This document shows positions 24,900 through 33,269 of a stretch of DNA of 33,295 bases, one piece after another. The notes beneath the pieces were generated by a model. That model was given only the letters and a program-made list of their open reading frames with translations. It did no database searches and was not told the DNA's origin. Where the stretch lies: NCBI GenBank assembly GCA_005503335.1, contig SCMQ01000042.1, positions 1-33,295 of the forward strand, given 5' to 3'. Numbering within the stretch: the first letter of the stretch is position 1; the number at the start of each line of letters is the position of its first letter. A program made the position numbers and the translations under genes. This stretch comes from Comamonadaceae bacterium 2FH (GTDB lineage: Bacteria > Pseudomonadota > Gammaproteobacteria > Burkholderiales > Burkholderiaceae_C).

Positions 24900-25772
24900 T
24901 CACCGCGTCTTGATGTACGCCCCGTACAGCGCCGGACTCAGATCGCGCAGTGCCTTGCGCCTGGCCACGATGTCATGGTGGCGCCCTTGCCGCTCCAGAC
25001 CCAGCAGCTCCACGAGCAGGCGCATGGCCTGCTCCGGCGGCCGGTGTCGCGACGCCTGTGCCGCTGCCAAGTCCTTGGCCAGCGAGGGCTGCTGCGTCAG
25101 CAGCCAGGCGGGCAACCAGGCCAGGTCGGCCTCATCGCCCGCATCGTCGAAATCCACCTCGAACCTCAGCAGCCACCGCGGCAGCTGCGGGTCCGGCGAC
25201 CGGTCGGCCACCCGCGCAAAGCTGTGGGGCGACAGCCAGGACAGCTCCGCAAGCAGCGGCCAGGTGGACTGCAGCCCATGCAGCTGCAAAGACGCCTCGG
25301 CCATCCAGGACAGCGGCATGGGGATCCTGCGCCACGATGCGATGCCCGTCACCGCCTGGACGGCGGCGTTCCAATCGCCGGCGTGCAGCCACAGCGGCGC
25401 CGCATGCTCCAGACCGTGTTCGGGCTTGAAGGGCAGCGGCGCTGCGCGTTGCGCCAAGCCCTGCCATAGCGGTCCGAGCCATCGGGCAGCGGCGCTGCCG
25501 CCAAATGTTCGCAGAGCCGCTGGCACGATGCTTTCGAGCATGGCCTCGCGCGCCGCGCGCAGGGCCTGATGGTCGGCAAAGGCGCCCCGATCGCCCGATT
25601 CGATGACCTCGGCCAGCAGCTGCAGCGCCGGCAGGGATGGGTCCAGCGGGTTTTCCCGGGCCAACTGCTCACAAGCTGCGCGGGCAGCCTGCGCCTCCCG
25701 CCGCTCGAGCGCATGGGCCGCATCATTTCGCAGCATCACCTCGCGGCTATGTTCGAAGATGTCCAGTTGCAT
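24900..25772 (-). CDS. Conserved-type hypothetical protein (290 aa)
   Basis: I do not recognise the family. From the ATG at 25772 it begins MQLDIFEHSREVMLRNDAAH. It is Leu-, Ala- and Trp-rich, predicted mostly helical, with helix-pair sequences (ALERREAQAARAACEQLARE, then PSLPALQLLAEVIE) that suggest a TPR-like or HEAT-like solenoid, and it ends ALYGAYIKTR. No signal peptide or membrane segment. It starts 22 bases after the vapC stop on the same strand, so it may be cotranscribed with vapBC, though its function need not be related. The frame continues 23 codons upstream without a good start, and the ribosome-binding site is weak. Confidence 0.7.
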   Translation of the reverse strand: MQLDIFEHSREVMLRNDAAHALERREAQAARAACEQLARENPLDPSLPALQLLAEVIESGDRGAFADHQALRAAREAMLESIVPAALRTFGGSAAARWLGPLWQGLAQRAAPLPFKPEHGLEHAAPLWLHAGDWNAAVQAVTGIASWRRIPMPLSWMAEASLQLHGLQSTWPLLAELSWLSPHSFARVADRSPDPQLPRWLLRFEVDFDDAGDEADLAWLPAWLLTQQPSLAKDLAAAQASRHRPPEQAMRLLVELLGLERQGRHHDIVARRKALRDLSPALYGAYIKTR

Positions 25773-25794
25773 GGCGGCAGTCTGCTCGATATGG

Positions 25795-26196
25795 CTATTC
25801 TTCCGCCCAGTTCTGCAGTCGCAGTTCCGGCACCCGGGCAAATTCGCGGGTGTTGTTGGTCACCAGGATCGTGTTGGACGCCAGGGCATGGGCTGCGATC
25901 ATGGTGTCAAGCGCACCGATGGCCTGGCCACGCCGCTCCAACCCCGCGCGCAAGTCACCGTAGTACCAGATGACCGAGTCATCGAAAGGCAGGATTTCAA
26001 GCGGTGCCAGAAACATTTCCAGTGCCTCACGGTTGCGCGCGGAGCCACTCTTTGCGACACCAAAAGCCAACTCGGCGGCGGTGACGCTGGAAATACCGAC
26101 ACTGCCTATGCGCTCCTGCCGGAACCGCTCCAAAACCTTCGCCGGCCGGGCGTTGATCACGTAAATGCAAATGTTCGTGTCGAGCATGTAGATCAA
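25795..26196 (-). CDS. vapC: VapC PIN-domain RNase toxin (133 aa)
   Basis: PIN-domain protein with the expected acidic residues Asp6 ([13 protein letters not shown]), Glu42 (VTAAELAFG) and Asp97 ([13 protein letters not shown]), and the TNNTREF motif near the end. It cleaves RNA when not bound by VapB. The TTG at 26196 is chosen: it overlaps the vapB stop (TTGA), has GGAG eight bases upstream and gives the typical MIYMLDTN N-terminus. The ATG at 26187 is the alternative. Confidence 0.9.
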   Translation of the reverse strand: MIYMLDTNICIYVINARPAKVLERFRQERIGSVGISSVTAAELAFGVAKSGSARNREALEMFLAPLEILPFDDSVIWYYGDLRAGLERRGQAIGALDTMIAAHALASNTILVTNNTREFARVPELRLQNWAEE

Positions 26197-26426
26197 GGCC
26201 GGATCTCCTCGCGAGTCTGCACTGCGGGCTGTTCGCGGCTGATCTGAAAACCGGGCTCGAAGGCGGCCAACGCTGCATCCAGCATGTCCCAAGGCCTATC
26301 GATGGGGAGCAGCAGCACGCCGTTGCCGAAATGCCGCACGACCACCTCCGCCCCCGTGAAGCGGTACTCCTTGGGCAAGCGAACCGCCTGGCTGCGGCCC
26401 GATTGAAAAAGACGTGCGGTGTCCAT
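26193..26426 (-). CDS. vapB: VapB-type antitoxin (77 aa)
   Basis: SpoVT/AbrB-type antitoxin: [40 protein letters not shown], then [16 protein letters not shown], the standard C-terminal toxin-binding stretch. GGGAG lies ten bases before the ATG at 26426. First gene of vapBC, preceded by a perfect inverted repeat. Confidence 0.9.
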   Translation of the reverse strand: MDTARLFQSGRSQAVRLPKEYRFTGAEVVVRHFGNGVLLLPIDRPWDMLDAALAAFEPGFQISREQPAVQTREEIRP

Positions 26427-26449
26427 TGCTTTACTACTCCCGGCCAAAG

Positions 26450-26470
26450 ATGGCTACCAATGATAGCCAT
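26450..26470. promoter_or_regulatory. vapBC operator-like inverted repeat
   Basis: ATGGCTA and TAGCCAT flank a seven-base centre, a perfect dyad 24 bases upstream of the vapB ATG. It is a likely VapBC autoregulatory site. Confidence 0.65.
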
Positions 26471-26503
26471 CAATCGACAAAAAGCAAGCCAGGGGTAATT
26501 CGA

Positions 26504-26603
26504 TCAGCGCAGGCGACCCACCAACTCCAGGCCCAGCCGTCGTCCTTGCTCCATGCCAAGCTGCTCCCGCCCTGCGCCGAACTGGATCTCGGCAGCCTTG
26601 TTC
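26504..26603 (-). other. Short coding-like remnant resembling LytR_C protein
   Basis: The minus strand reads NKAAEIQFGAGREQLGMEQG and ends VGRLR then TGA. The segment EIQFGAG-x-EQ also occurs in the LytR_C protein at 32724, and the DNA there shares the 22 bases at 26571-26592 with 32932-32953. No start or ribosome-binding site is apparent. It is probably a scrap of a decayed relative. Confidence 0.3.
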
Positions 26604-26679
26604 GCCCAAAGAGTGAACTCTAAGTCATTGTCGTATAAAGAATGGCCGTATAAAATTGAAATTTGCAATTCGAACGGCC

Positions 26680-27621
26680 ATGGACTACTTGCCCCTGCCC
26701 GACAACGCTGCCAGGCAGGTCATCGACTCGATGACGGTGTTCGACGAGCATCGCCGCGTCCAGGCCGAGGCAAGAAAGTATGTTGGAGGCATGTACTGGA
26801 AGCGGCAGGGCGAGCACGAGTATCTCGTGAAGACGGCGCCCGACAACCGACAGCAGCGCCTCGGGCCGCGGTCACCAGAGACGCTGCGCACATACGAGGC
26901 ATTCACCACTCGCAAGCGGGAGACAGAGGCGCGGCTGAGGTCGCTGCGTGACGCGCTCAAGGAGGCCGAGCGGCTGAATAAGGCCGTGAAGGCCGGACGC
27001 GCGCCGAGCTTGATGGTTGCCCTGCTGCAAACGCTCGAAGACGCCGGCCTGGGTCAGCACTTCACGGTGGTCGGCACCCACGCACTGTATGCGTACGAAA
27101 CAGCCGCCGGCGTGCGCATCGTGCAGGGAGCGCTGGCCACGCAGGACGTCGACTTGCTTTGGGACGCGCGGCGTCGGGTGCAGTTCGTCACCGACCTGGA
27201 GCGCATCGACGCCTCCATGCTGCGGGTCCTGCAGCGCGCGGACCCTACATTCCGGCGCAAGGAGATGCACAACGAAACCGCCATCAACGACCGCGGTTTC
27301 GAGGTGGACTTCCTGCGGCTCGTGCCTGTTAAGGGAGACCCGCATCCATTCCGGTTTTCGGATGATGAGGAGGACCTGTGGCCTGTGCAGGCCGCTCGGG
27401 CTTCCGTGCTGACCGACGCACCCAAATTCGAGCATGCCGTCATATCGGCCACTGGCAAGATGGCGCTCATGCACACCATCTCCCCAAGAACGTTCGTGGA
27501 GTTCAAGCGCTGGATGGCCGAGTCGGCACCGCAACGACCGCAAATCAAACGCCGGCGTGACCTGCGGCAAGCCGACATCGTGCAGGCTCTGCTTGACGAG
27601 GGATTGCTGACGCTTAAATGA
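26680..27621 (+). CDS. GSU2403-type nucleotidyltransferase-fold protein (313 aa)
   Basis: N-terminal helical region with MYWKRQGEHEYLVKTAPDNR, then a nucleotidyltransferase-fold core: VVGTHALYAYETAAGVRI and the metal-binding pair in ALATQDVDLLWDARRRVQF, followed by GFEVDFLRLVP, which would supply the third acidic residue. The C-terminus is helical and basic (KRRRDLRQADIVQALLDEGL). Related folds include AbiEii-type toxins; no cognate antitoxin gene is adjacent. The ATG at 26680 is chosen over a TTG at 26656. Tandem CGTATAAA motifs (26630-26655) give a possible -10. It is isolated from both neighbours and its AT-rich promoter suggests acquisition. Confidence 0.75.
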   Translation: MDYLPLPDNAARQVIDSMTVFDEHRRVQAEARKYVGGMYWKRQGEHEYLVKTAPDNRQQRLGPRSPETLRTYEAFTTRKRETEARLRSLRDALKEAERLNKAVKAGRAPSLMVALLQTLEDAGLGQHFTVVGTHALYAYETAAGVRIVQGALATQDVDLLWDARRRVQFVTDLERIDASMLRVLQRADPTFRRKEMHNETAINDRGFEVDFLRLVPVKGDPHPFRFSDDEEDLWPVQAARASVLTDAPKFEHAVISATGKMALMHTISPRTFVEFKRWMAESAPQRPQIKRRRDLRQADIVQALLDEGLLTLK

Positions 27622-27768
27622 CGTGGCTGGCACTTGGTCGCATACCTAGAACTGGCGATATGCAAGCCAAAGCGGCGCACCTAACATACCAGTACCGTGG
27701 GGAGAACCGCTAAGCGCCACGCGTTCCCGTCGCCACGGACTTGCAGGCCCTAGGAGCAGTCGACTGCC

Positions 27769-29331
27769 ATGAACGTCAAGTCCATTTTCATTGCCGGAGC
27801 AGGCAACACCGCAGGGCGGTCTGCCTGGCTTTTTTCCTGGCCGCTGATCGTCGGCTCACTGGTCTACTTGCTCGTCTTCTTCCACTGGGAGAAATTACTC
27901 CGAGACGGTGACACCTATTGGCATATCGCCGCCGGGCAGTGGATCCTCGAGCATGGCGCGGTTCCTGCCAAGGACCCGTTTTCCCACACCATGCGTGGCG
28001 CCGCCTGGACGGCCCATGAATGGCTGTCCGAGGTTGTCCTGGCCTTGGCTCACGCCGCCGGCGGCTGGAGCGCCGTCGTCGCGCTCACCGCCCTCGCCTT
28101 CGCCGTCACGGTCGCGCTGCTGGTGCGGGCCCTGCTGCAGATTCTGGAGCCGATTTACGCGCTGATGCTCGCAGCTCTGGCGGTGCTAATGACGACGGCC
28201 CATTTGCTGGCACGGCCCCACATTCTGGCCATGCCGCTGCTGCTCGTCTGGACTGTCGGCCTGGTGCGTGCCAGCGAGTCGGGCCGCGCTCCCAGCCTTT
28301 GGCTGCTACCCGTGATGACACTCTGGGCCAATATGCATGGCGGATTCACGTTGGGAATAGCCCTCGCCTTCGCCTTCGCGTTCGAAGCGCTGCTCGCAGC
28401 CAGACGCGAGCAGCGCGCCATGCACGCCGTCAGAAGTTGGGGGGGCTTCTTGATGCTGGCCGTGATCAGCGCGCTGCTCACGCCGCACGGCCTGGGCGGC
28501 ATCTTGTTCACCTGGGAAATTTTCACGGAGAGCAGCTATGCGCTGACGCGGATCGGCGAATGGCGATCACCCAACTTCCATCGATTCCAGGCATTGGAGC
28601 TCTGGTTGCTCGCAGGCTTGGCCATGGTCATGCACCAGGGGCTGCGCTTGCCGCCGGTCCGCTTGGCCCTGCTGCTGGGCCTGATCCATTTGGCGCTCAA
28701 GCACGCGCGGAACGTAGAACTGCTCGGCCTGCTGACGCCGCTACTGTTCGCCACCCCTTTTGCAGCGCAGTGGGCCGCGGCCTCCAAGGCCAGACGACAA
28801 CAGGATCGTGTGGACCACATGTTCCGCAGGCTCGCCGGACCTGCCGGCCACGCGGCACTTGCCGTCGGCCTCGGCTTGCTGCTGGGCTGGACGCTTTGGA
28901 TCTCGCGCACTCGGCCGCCCAAGCCGCCGGAGACGGCCGCGCCCATTCTGGCCATCCAAGCTGGACGCAACGCGGCCATTCAGGGACCCGTATTGAACGA
29001 GTACCACTGGGGCGGCTACCTCATCTACATGGGCGTTCCCCCCTTCATCGACGGACGCGCCGACATGTACAAGGACGCCTTTCTCAAGGAATACCTTGAC
29101 GCACTGGGTCTTACAACCAGGGATGGCCTGCAAGACCTGCTGGAAAAGCACCGCATCCAATGGACACTTTTGAAGCCGGGCAGTCCGCCTGTCACCCTGC
29201 TCGACCATCTTCCCGACTGGCGCCGCCTTTATGCGGACGAAAACGCTGTGGTTCATGTCCGCACGCAAGTATCCACTGGGGGAGAAAAACACCCTTCGGA
29301 CCGTCGCCAGTCAGGCTTGGACCGGCAGTAA
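27769..29331 (+). CDS. Polytopic membrane protein, GT-C-like (520 aa)
   Basis: About ten membrane segments between residues 20 and 380. The first loop has DGDTYWHIAAGQWILEHG then DPFSHTMRGAAWTAHEWLSE, an acidic, His/Trp-rich periplasmic-type loop of the kind seen in GT-C family membrane glycosyltransferases and related uncharacterised proteins. After the last segment comes a soluble domain with NEYHWGGYLIYMGVPPFIDG and RADMYKD. It probably handles lipid-linked sugars, inferred from topology and from the methyltransferase and GT2 genes that follow on the same strand. The start ATG has TAGGAGCAG 11-17 bases upstream. The C-terminal 20 residues are hydrophilic and unremarkable. Confidence 0.65.
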   Translation: MNVKSIFIAGAGNTAGRSAWLFSWPLIVGSLVYLLVFFHWEKLLRDGDTYWHIAAGQWILEHGAVPAKDPFSHTMRGAAWTAHEWLSEVVLALAHAAGGWSAVVALTALAFAVTVALLVRALLQILEPIYALMLAALAVLMTTAHLLARPHILAMPLLLVWTVGLVRASESGRAPSLWLLPVMTLWANMHGGFTLGIALAFAFAFEALLAARREQRAMHAVRSWGGFLMLAVISALLTPHGLGGILFTWEIFTESSYALTRIGEWRSPNFHRFQALELWLLAGLAMVMHQGLRLPPVRLALLLGLIHLALKHARNVELLGLLTPLLFATPFAAQWAAASKARRQQDRVDHMFRRLAGPAGHAALAVGLGLLLGWTLWISRTRPPKPPETAAPILAIQAGRNAAIQGPVLNEYHWGGYLIYMGVPPFIDGRADMYKDAFLKEYLDALGLTTRDGLQDLLEKHRIQWTLLKPGSPPVTLLDHLPDWRRLYADENAVVHVRTQVSTGGEKHPSDRRQSGLDRQ

Positions 29332-29355
29332 GGCCCGGAGCTCAAGGATTCAGCG

Positions 29356-30066
29356 ATGGACCTCAAGGAAACCGACATTCTCGGATCCGCCATTGATCGC
29401 CACTGGTATTACGTATCCAAGGCGAAGGCGATGATGCGCCACATTGGCGCAAAGGTTCCGGAGAAGATATTAGACATAGGCGCCGGGTCCGGGTTTTTCT
29501 CTAAATATCTCCTTAAAAACTCAACTGCGCGCGAGGCTTGGTGCGTCGACATTGCATACGAGCATGACCATGACACCCGGTTGAATGAAAAAGAGATTCA
29601 CTATAGAAGCGAAATCGGAACCACCGAGGCCGATCTGGTACTTCTAATGGATGTACTGGAGCATGTGGACGACGACGTTGGGCTGCTAAGGTTCTATGCC
29701 CATAAAGTGCCCCGCGGCGCAATTTTCTTGGTTTCCGTCCCGGCCTTCCAGATGCTCTGGAGCCAGCACGACGAATTCCTTGAACACAAGCGACGCTATA
29801 CCATTCGTCAGTTGGAGGAAGCTGTTTGCAAGGCCGGATTGGAGATCAAGCACAGCGCTTACTTCTTTGGCATGATTTTCCCCATTGCCGCGATCATGCG
29901 ACTGGCACAGCGGTACTCGAAACCACGCCCACCGCGCTCGCAACTCGTTCAGCATCACCCAATGGTCAACGCCTTCTTGAAAACCCTTTGTGACATCGAA
30001 AGTCCCTTGTTCAAGCTCAACCGAGTCGTGGGACTGACCGTGTTCTGCTTGGCACAAAAGCCATGA
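29356..30066 (+). CDS. Class I SAM-dependent methyltransferase (236 aa)
   Basis: Motif I is ILDIGAGSGFFSKYLL, the acidic strand-2 residue is in WCVDIAYEHD, and the post-motif LVLLMDVLEHVDDDVGLL is characteristic of UbiE/Methyltransf_11-23 types. A hydrophobic stretch near the C-terminus (YFFGMIFPIAAIMRLAQRY) may associate with membrane. The substrate is unknown; its place between a polytopic membrane protein and a polyprenyl-type glycosyltransferase suggests a glycan or lipid-linked intermediate. GC content drops here relative to the neighbours (for example AATATCTCC TTAAAAAC), hinting at separate origin. Starts 24 bases after the previous stop. Confidence 0.85.
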   Translation: MDLKETDILGSAIDRHWYYVSKAKAMMRHIGAKVPEKILDIGAGSGFFSKYLLKNSTAREAWCVDIAYEHDHDTRLNEKEIHYRSEIGTTEADLVLLMDVLEHVDDDVGLLRFYAHKVPRGAIFLVSVPAFQMLWSQHDEFLEHKRRYTIRQLEEAVCKAGLEIKHSAYFFGMIFPIAAIMRLAQRYSKPRPPRSQLVQHHPMVNAFLKTLCDIESPLFKLNRVVGLTVFCLAQKP

Positions 30067-30123
30067 AAAGTTCACAAGCACGGCATTGATCAAGACCCCC
30101 TATCCGTGGAGCGGGTCGTCAGT

Positions 30124-31122
30124 ATGAAAAAGCTCATTTCTATCGTCGTACCAGCCTACAACGAGGAGGCTGTACTCGCGGCCTTTCATACGCGCATGAG
30201 CGGCGTGTTCGACCAATTGATGGACTATCGCTGCGAGATGATTTTCGTCAACGACGGCAGCAAGGATGGCACTCAGGCCGTGATAGACGGACTGGCAAAC
30301 ACGGACGAGCGCGTCAGTACCGTCACTCTCTCGCGCAACTTCGGCAAGGAGGCAGCCATGACGGCCGGCCTCGACGTGGCCCAGGGTGACGCGGTGGCCA
30401 TTTTCGACGCCGACTTGCAGGATCCTCCGGAATTGCTGTTGCAATTCGTCGCCCAATGGGAGGCGGGTTATGACGTTGTCTATGCCAAACGGTGCCAACG
30501 GGACGGTGAGACTTGGCTCAAGAGAGCCACGGCTCACATCTTTTACCGCGTGATCAAGAAACTCTCCAAGGTGGCCATCCCGCCCGACACGGGTGATTGC
30601 CGGCTCATGAGCCGGCGCGTTGTACAAGATTTGGGGCGGTTACGCGAGCAGCACCGGTTCATGAAGGGCCTGTTCGCCTGGGTTGGCTATCCCTCAGTGG
30701 CTGTCAGCTATCGACGCGATCCCAGGGCTGCGGGTCATACCAAGTTCAATTACTGGACACTATGGAACTTCGCCCTTGAGGGCATCACTTCTTTCACCAT
30801 CGCGCCTCTCAAACTGGCCACATACCTCGGCACCATCTTTGCCATCGGTGCCTTTGCCTTGGGCGCCTGGATCATCCTCAAGACCCTGATCTGGGGCGAC
30901 CCCGTGCGTGGCTACCCTTCGCTGATAGTCACCGTCCTGTTCCTCGGCGGCATCCAATTGTTTTTCGTCGGCATACTTGGTGAGTACTTGGGCCGGATTT
31001 TTGATGAAACCAAAGGCAGGCCGCTTTATCTGTTGGCTCAACACAGGCCTTCGCGGATCGGCACAGCCTGCGCCAAGCAAATGACCTGTCATGGCGAGTC
31101 GCCCCTTCGATCGACCACGTGA
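30124..31122 (+). CDS. GtrB/DPM1-like family 2 glycosyltransferase (332 aa)
   Basis: GT-A domain: ISIVVPAYNEEAVL, IFVNDGSKDGT, LSRNFGKEAAMTAGLD, and the DXD motif in FDADLQDPPELL. PDTGDCRLMSRR and HRFMKGLFAWVG match polyprenyl-phosphate glucosyl/mannosyltransferases. Two C-terminal membrane segments (about 235-258 and 272-295) complete the GtrB-like topology. It would load a sugar onto undecaprenyl phosphate on the cytoplasmic face. The ATG at 30124 is chosen; a GTG at 30106 is in frame. The last 25 residues are unlike family members and may be a small extension. Confidence 0.88.
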   Translation: MKKLISIVVPAYNEEAVLAAFHTRMSGVFDQLMDYRCEMIFVNDGSKDGTQAVIDGLANTDERVSTVTLSRNFGKEAAMTAGLDVAQGDAVAIFDADLQDPPELLLQFVAQWEAGYDVVYAKRCQRDGETWLKRATAHIFYRVIKKLSKVAIPPDTGDCRLMSRRVVQDLGRLREQHRFMKGLFAWVGYPSVAVSYRRDPRAAGHTKFNYWTLWNFALEGITSFTIAPLKLATYLGTIFAIGAFALGAWIILKTLIWGDPVRGYPSLIVTVLFLGGIQLFFVGILGEYLGRIFDETKGRPLYLLAQHRPSRIGTACAKQMTCHGESPLRSTT

Positions 31123-31138
31123 GTTGAACGTTACGCGA

Positions 31139-32680
31139 TCAAAAGAGACCGTCTTGCCAAATCCTGGGCCGGTAGACGGGGTTGTCCTGCTCGACAGGCT
31201 GGCGCGTACTGAACCCCAGCACATCGGGCCACACGCTGCGTAGCAGTCCATAGATCAACAACAGAGTGACTGCTCCGCCCGCACAGCGTTTCAGGATCGA
31301 CAAGCGAGGAGCCATGTTCTCCGCGGGCGAAGCACGCGACACCACCCAACCCCACGCGCAGCCGACGTAGAACCCAATCCAAAGCAGGCTGGTCGGCATC
31401 ACGAGCAACCCAGAAACCAGGCCATCTACAAGAATGGCCCAACCTGTCACCAACCAAGCGGTCAGCGTGTCTTGATCTTGTGGCGCAATTTCGGTGCGCA
31501 GTTGCCAGAGCCGGCGCATGGCCAGCGCGACGGCTCCGATCAAGGCCAGCAGAGCCGGCAGCCCCCATTCGCTGCCGATTTGCAGCACCCAGTTGTGCGG
31601 ATGCGCATTACCGCCGGAAAGGTCGCGGCCGTAGTGGGCAAAATGGGCGGGGCCGGCCCCCAGCCACGGGGTAGCCACCGTCATCTCCAGGGCACGCGAC
31701 CAAAGCTGCAGTCGGCCCGACCCCGGATTGCCGATGCTGCGCTCCGCACCCGAGAAGAACAGGCCGAACGGCTCCATGCCAAGCGAGACCGGGATCAGCG
31801 CATACAAGACCAGGTACGCTGCCAACCCTCCCGCTGCGGACCAGAGCAAGGTACGGCACCACGGCGCCGCGGTCTGGCGCAGCAGCAGCCAAGTCATCGC
31901 GATGCCGGCGGCCATGCCCGTCAAGGTGCCGCGCCCTAGCCCGACGAAAAGCAGCATCCACCACAGCGCTGTGATCCCCCACCAAAAGAGCTTGCGATCG
32001 CGGCTCAGCATGCGTGCCGCCAACAGGCCGAGCAAGGGCAAAGAAATGGTCTGCACGTGGTTGAAAAACCGATAATTGTTGTAGCCCACAATTAGCTGGC
32101 GCGGCGAGGGTCGAACACCCGCCTTGAGCCATGAGAGATAGACCAAGATCTCGAGCAACAGGTAGGCCGCACACGCGAGCCCCGCTGCCAGTAGCAGCTT
32201 ATCCAGCAGCGCCTCGCCCCGGGAGCTGACCTGGGATGCCACGACCCAGCTCATGCCCAGCATCAAAAGTAGGTTGACCCATTCGAAAAATGCATGGCGT
32301 GGCGAATGAGCCAAAGCACTGGACACTAAGCCTAGCAGCAAGAAAAGTCCCAGCAAGCTGACAATCTGCCGGTCCCATAGCAAGGGGCGCGCCGCGCCGC
32401 GTACCCACTGCCTTACGCCAACGAGCAGCGCGAACAGCGCACAGGACGTCTGGACCAAACGCTGGTTGTCGTAGAGCCCTGCGCCCTTGACCAGCGGAAA
32501 GACCAGAAAGGGGCTGACAAGCAGAGATACCGCCACCCAGACCAAGAAAACCGATGTCCAAGGAGACGCGCTGCTGCTCAAGTTCGAGCATTCCGGACAA
32601 GCTAAGCCGTCAATGGATCGAGCTTCCGATTTCGCTGCCGGTGTGTCTTGCCTCATCAATGACCGAGCCCGTTGCGCCAT
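31139..32680 (-). CDS. O-antigen ligase/Wzy-like membrane protein (about 513 aa)
   Basis: Ten or more membrane segments and the Wzy_C-type signature: the periplasmic loop with ATPWLGAGPAHFAHYGRDLS then NAHPHNWVLQIGSEWGLPAL, whose His-x-His-Asn and Glu-x-Gly match WaaL/PglL-type ligases. Such enzymes transfer lipid-linked glycans to lipid A or to proteins such as pilins. It is convergent with the GT2 gene, 16 bases apart, and is the natural acceptor enzyme for a glycan built by that cluster. The start is uncertain: ATGs at 32746, 32680 and 32656 are all in frame and none has a strong ribosome-binding site. 32680 avoids overlap with the upstream gene. Confidence 0.8.
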   Translation of the reverse strand: MAQRARSLMRQDTPAAKSEARSIDGLACPECSNLSSSASPWTSVFLVWVAVSLLVSPFLVFPLVKGAGLYDNQRLVQTSCALFALLVGVRQWVRGAARPLLWDRQIVSLLGLFLLLGLVSSALAHSPRHAFFEWVNLLLMLGMSWVVASQVSSRGEALLDKLLLAAGLACAAYLLLEILVYLSWLKAGVRPSPRQLIVGYNNYRFFNHVQTISLPLLGLLAARMLSRDRKLFWWGITALWWMLLFVGLGRGTLTGMAAGIAMTWLLLRQTAAPWCRTLLWSAAGGLAAYLVLYALIPVSLGMEPFGLFFSGAERSIGNPGSGRLQLWSRALEMTVATPWLGAGPAHFAHYGRDLSGGNAHPHNWVLQIGSEWGLPALLALIGAVALAMRRLWQLRTEIAPQDQDTLTAWLVTGWAILVDGLVSGLLVMPTSLLWIGFYVGCAWGWVVSRASPAENMAPRLSILKRCAGGAVTLLLIYGLLRSVWPDVLGFSTRQPVEQDNPVYRPRIWQDGLF

Positions 32681-32723
32681 GGATGGCACGGGCAGCAGTC
32701 CCTGCCACGACCTGCCTGCGGGC

Positions 32724-33269
32724 TCACACCCAGATCCAACCGTCATCCTTGCGCGACGCCACTGCCTGCGGCTCCTGCGCGACCTGATCCAGCCAAGCCG
32801 TGACGGCCTTGGCCGTGAGATCGTGACCCAACACCAAGCGCATTTGTATCCCTGGCTGCAGGTGGCCTATGGCAACAACCTTGGCCGCCACGGGGAGGTG
32901 TGCCTTCAGCGCCTGCGCCATCTGCTCCTGGCCTGCGCCGAACTGGATCTCGGTGGTGGCTTGACGATAGGGTTTGGCATTGGTCAGCCGTGCCGCCACC
33001 AGGCCCGTGGAGGCCAATCGGTCAGCCGTGCGACGGGCCAAGCGGGTGATTCCTACGCCGTTGGAAACCTCCAACCGCACTCCGCGCAGGGACTGCACGG
33101 CAGGGATGGTGGCGGCAACCTGCTGAATGGCCGCTGCCACCGGTGGCGGCGGCGCCTCGATGCTCGAACTCGCCGCTGGTTGAAGCGCGTAGACCTGGGG
33201 TGCCACTTGGACGACGTGTGGACCCGCTGCATGCTCTGCATACTCATCAGCCTGCGCCTGCTGCGGCAT
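32724..33269 (-). CDS. LytR_C-domain protein, possibly cut by window edge (181 aa visible)
   Basis: C-terminal domain LRGVRLEVSNGVGITRLARR, then AARLTNAKPYRQATTEIQFG and QEQMAQALKAHLPV, typical of LytR_C domains in envelope or pilus-assembly proteins, preceded by a Pro/Ala-rich linker (SSIEAPPPPVAAAIQQV). In relatives this domain often follows TPR repeats, so the ATG at 33269 may be internal: the frame is open to the window edge through (Gly-Val)n encoded by a GGGGTA repeat. AGGGG five bases before the ATG could equally serve as its ribosome-binding site. Confidence 0.7.
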   Translation of the reverse strand: MPQQAQADEYAEHAAGPHVVQVAPQVYALQPAASSSIEAPPPPVAAAIQQVAATIPAVQSLRGVRLEVSNGVGITRLARRTADRLASTGLVAARLTNAKPYRQATTEIQFGAGQEQMAQALKAHLPVAAKVVAIGHLQPGIQMRLVLGHDLTAKAVTAWLDQVAQEPQAVASRKDDGWIWV

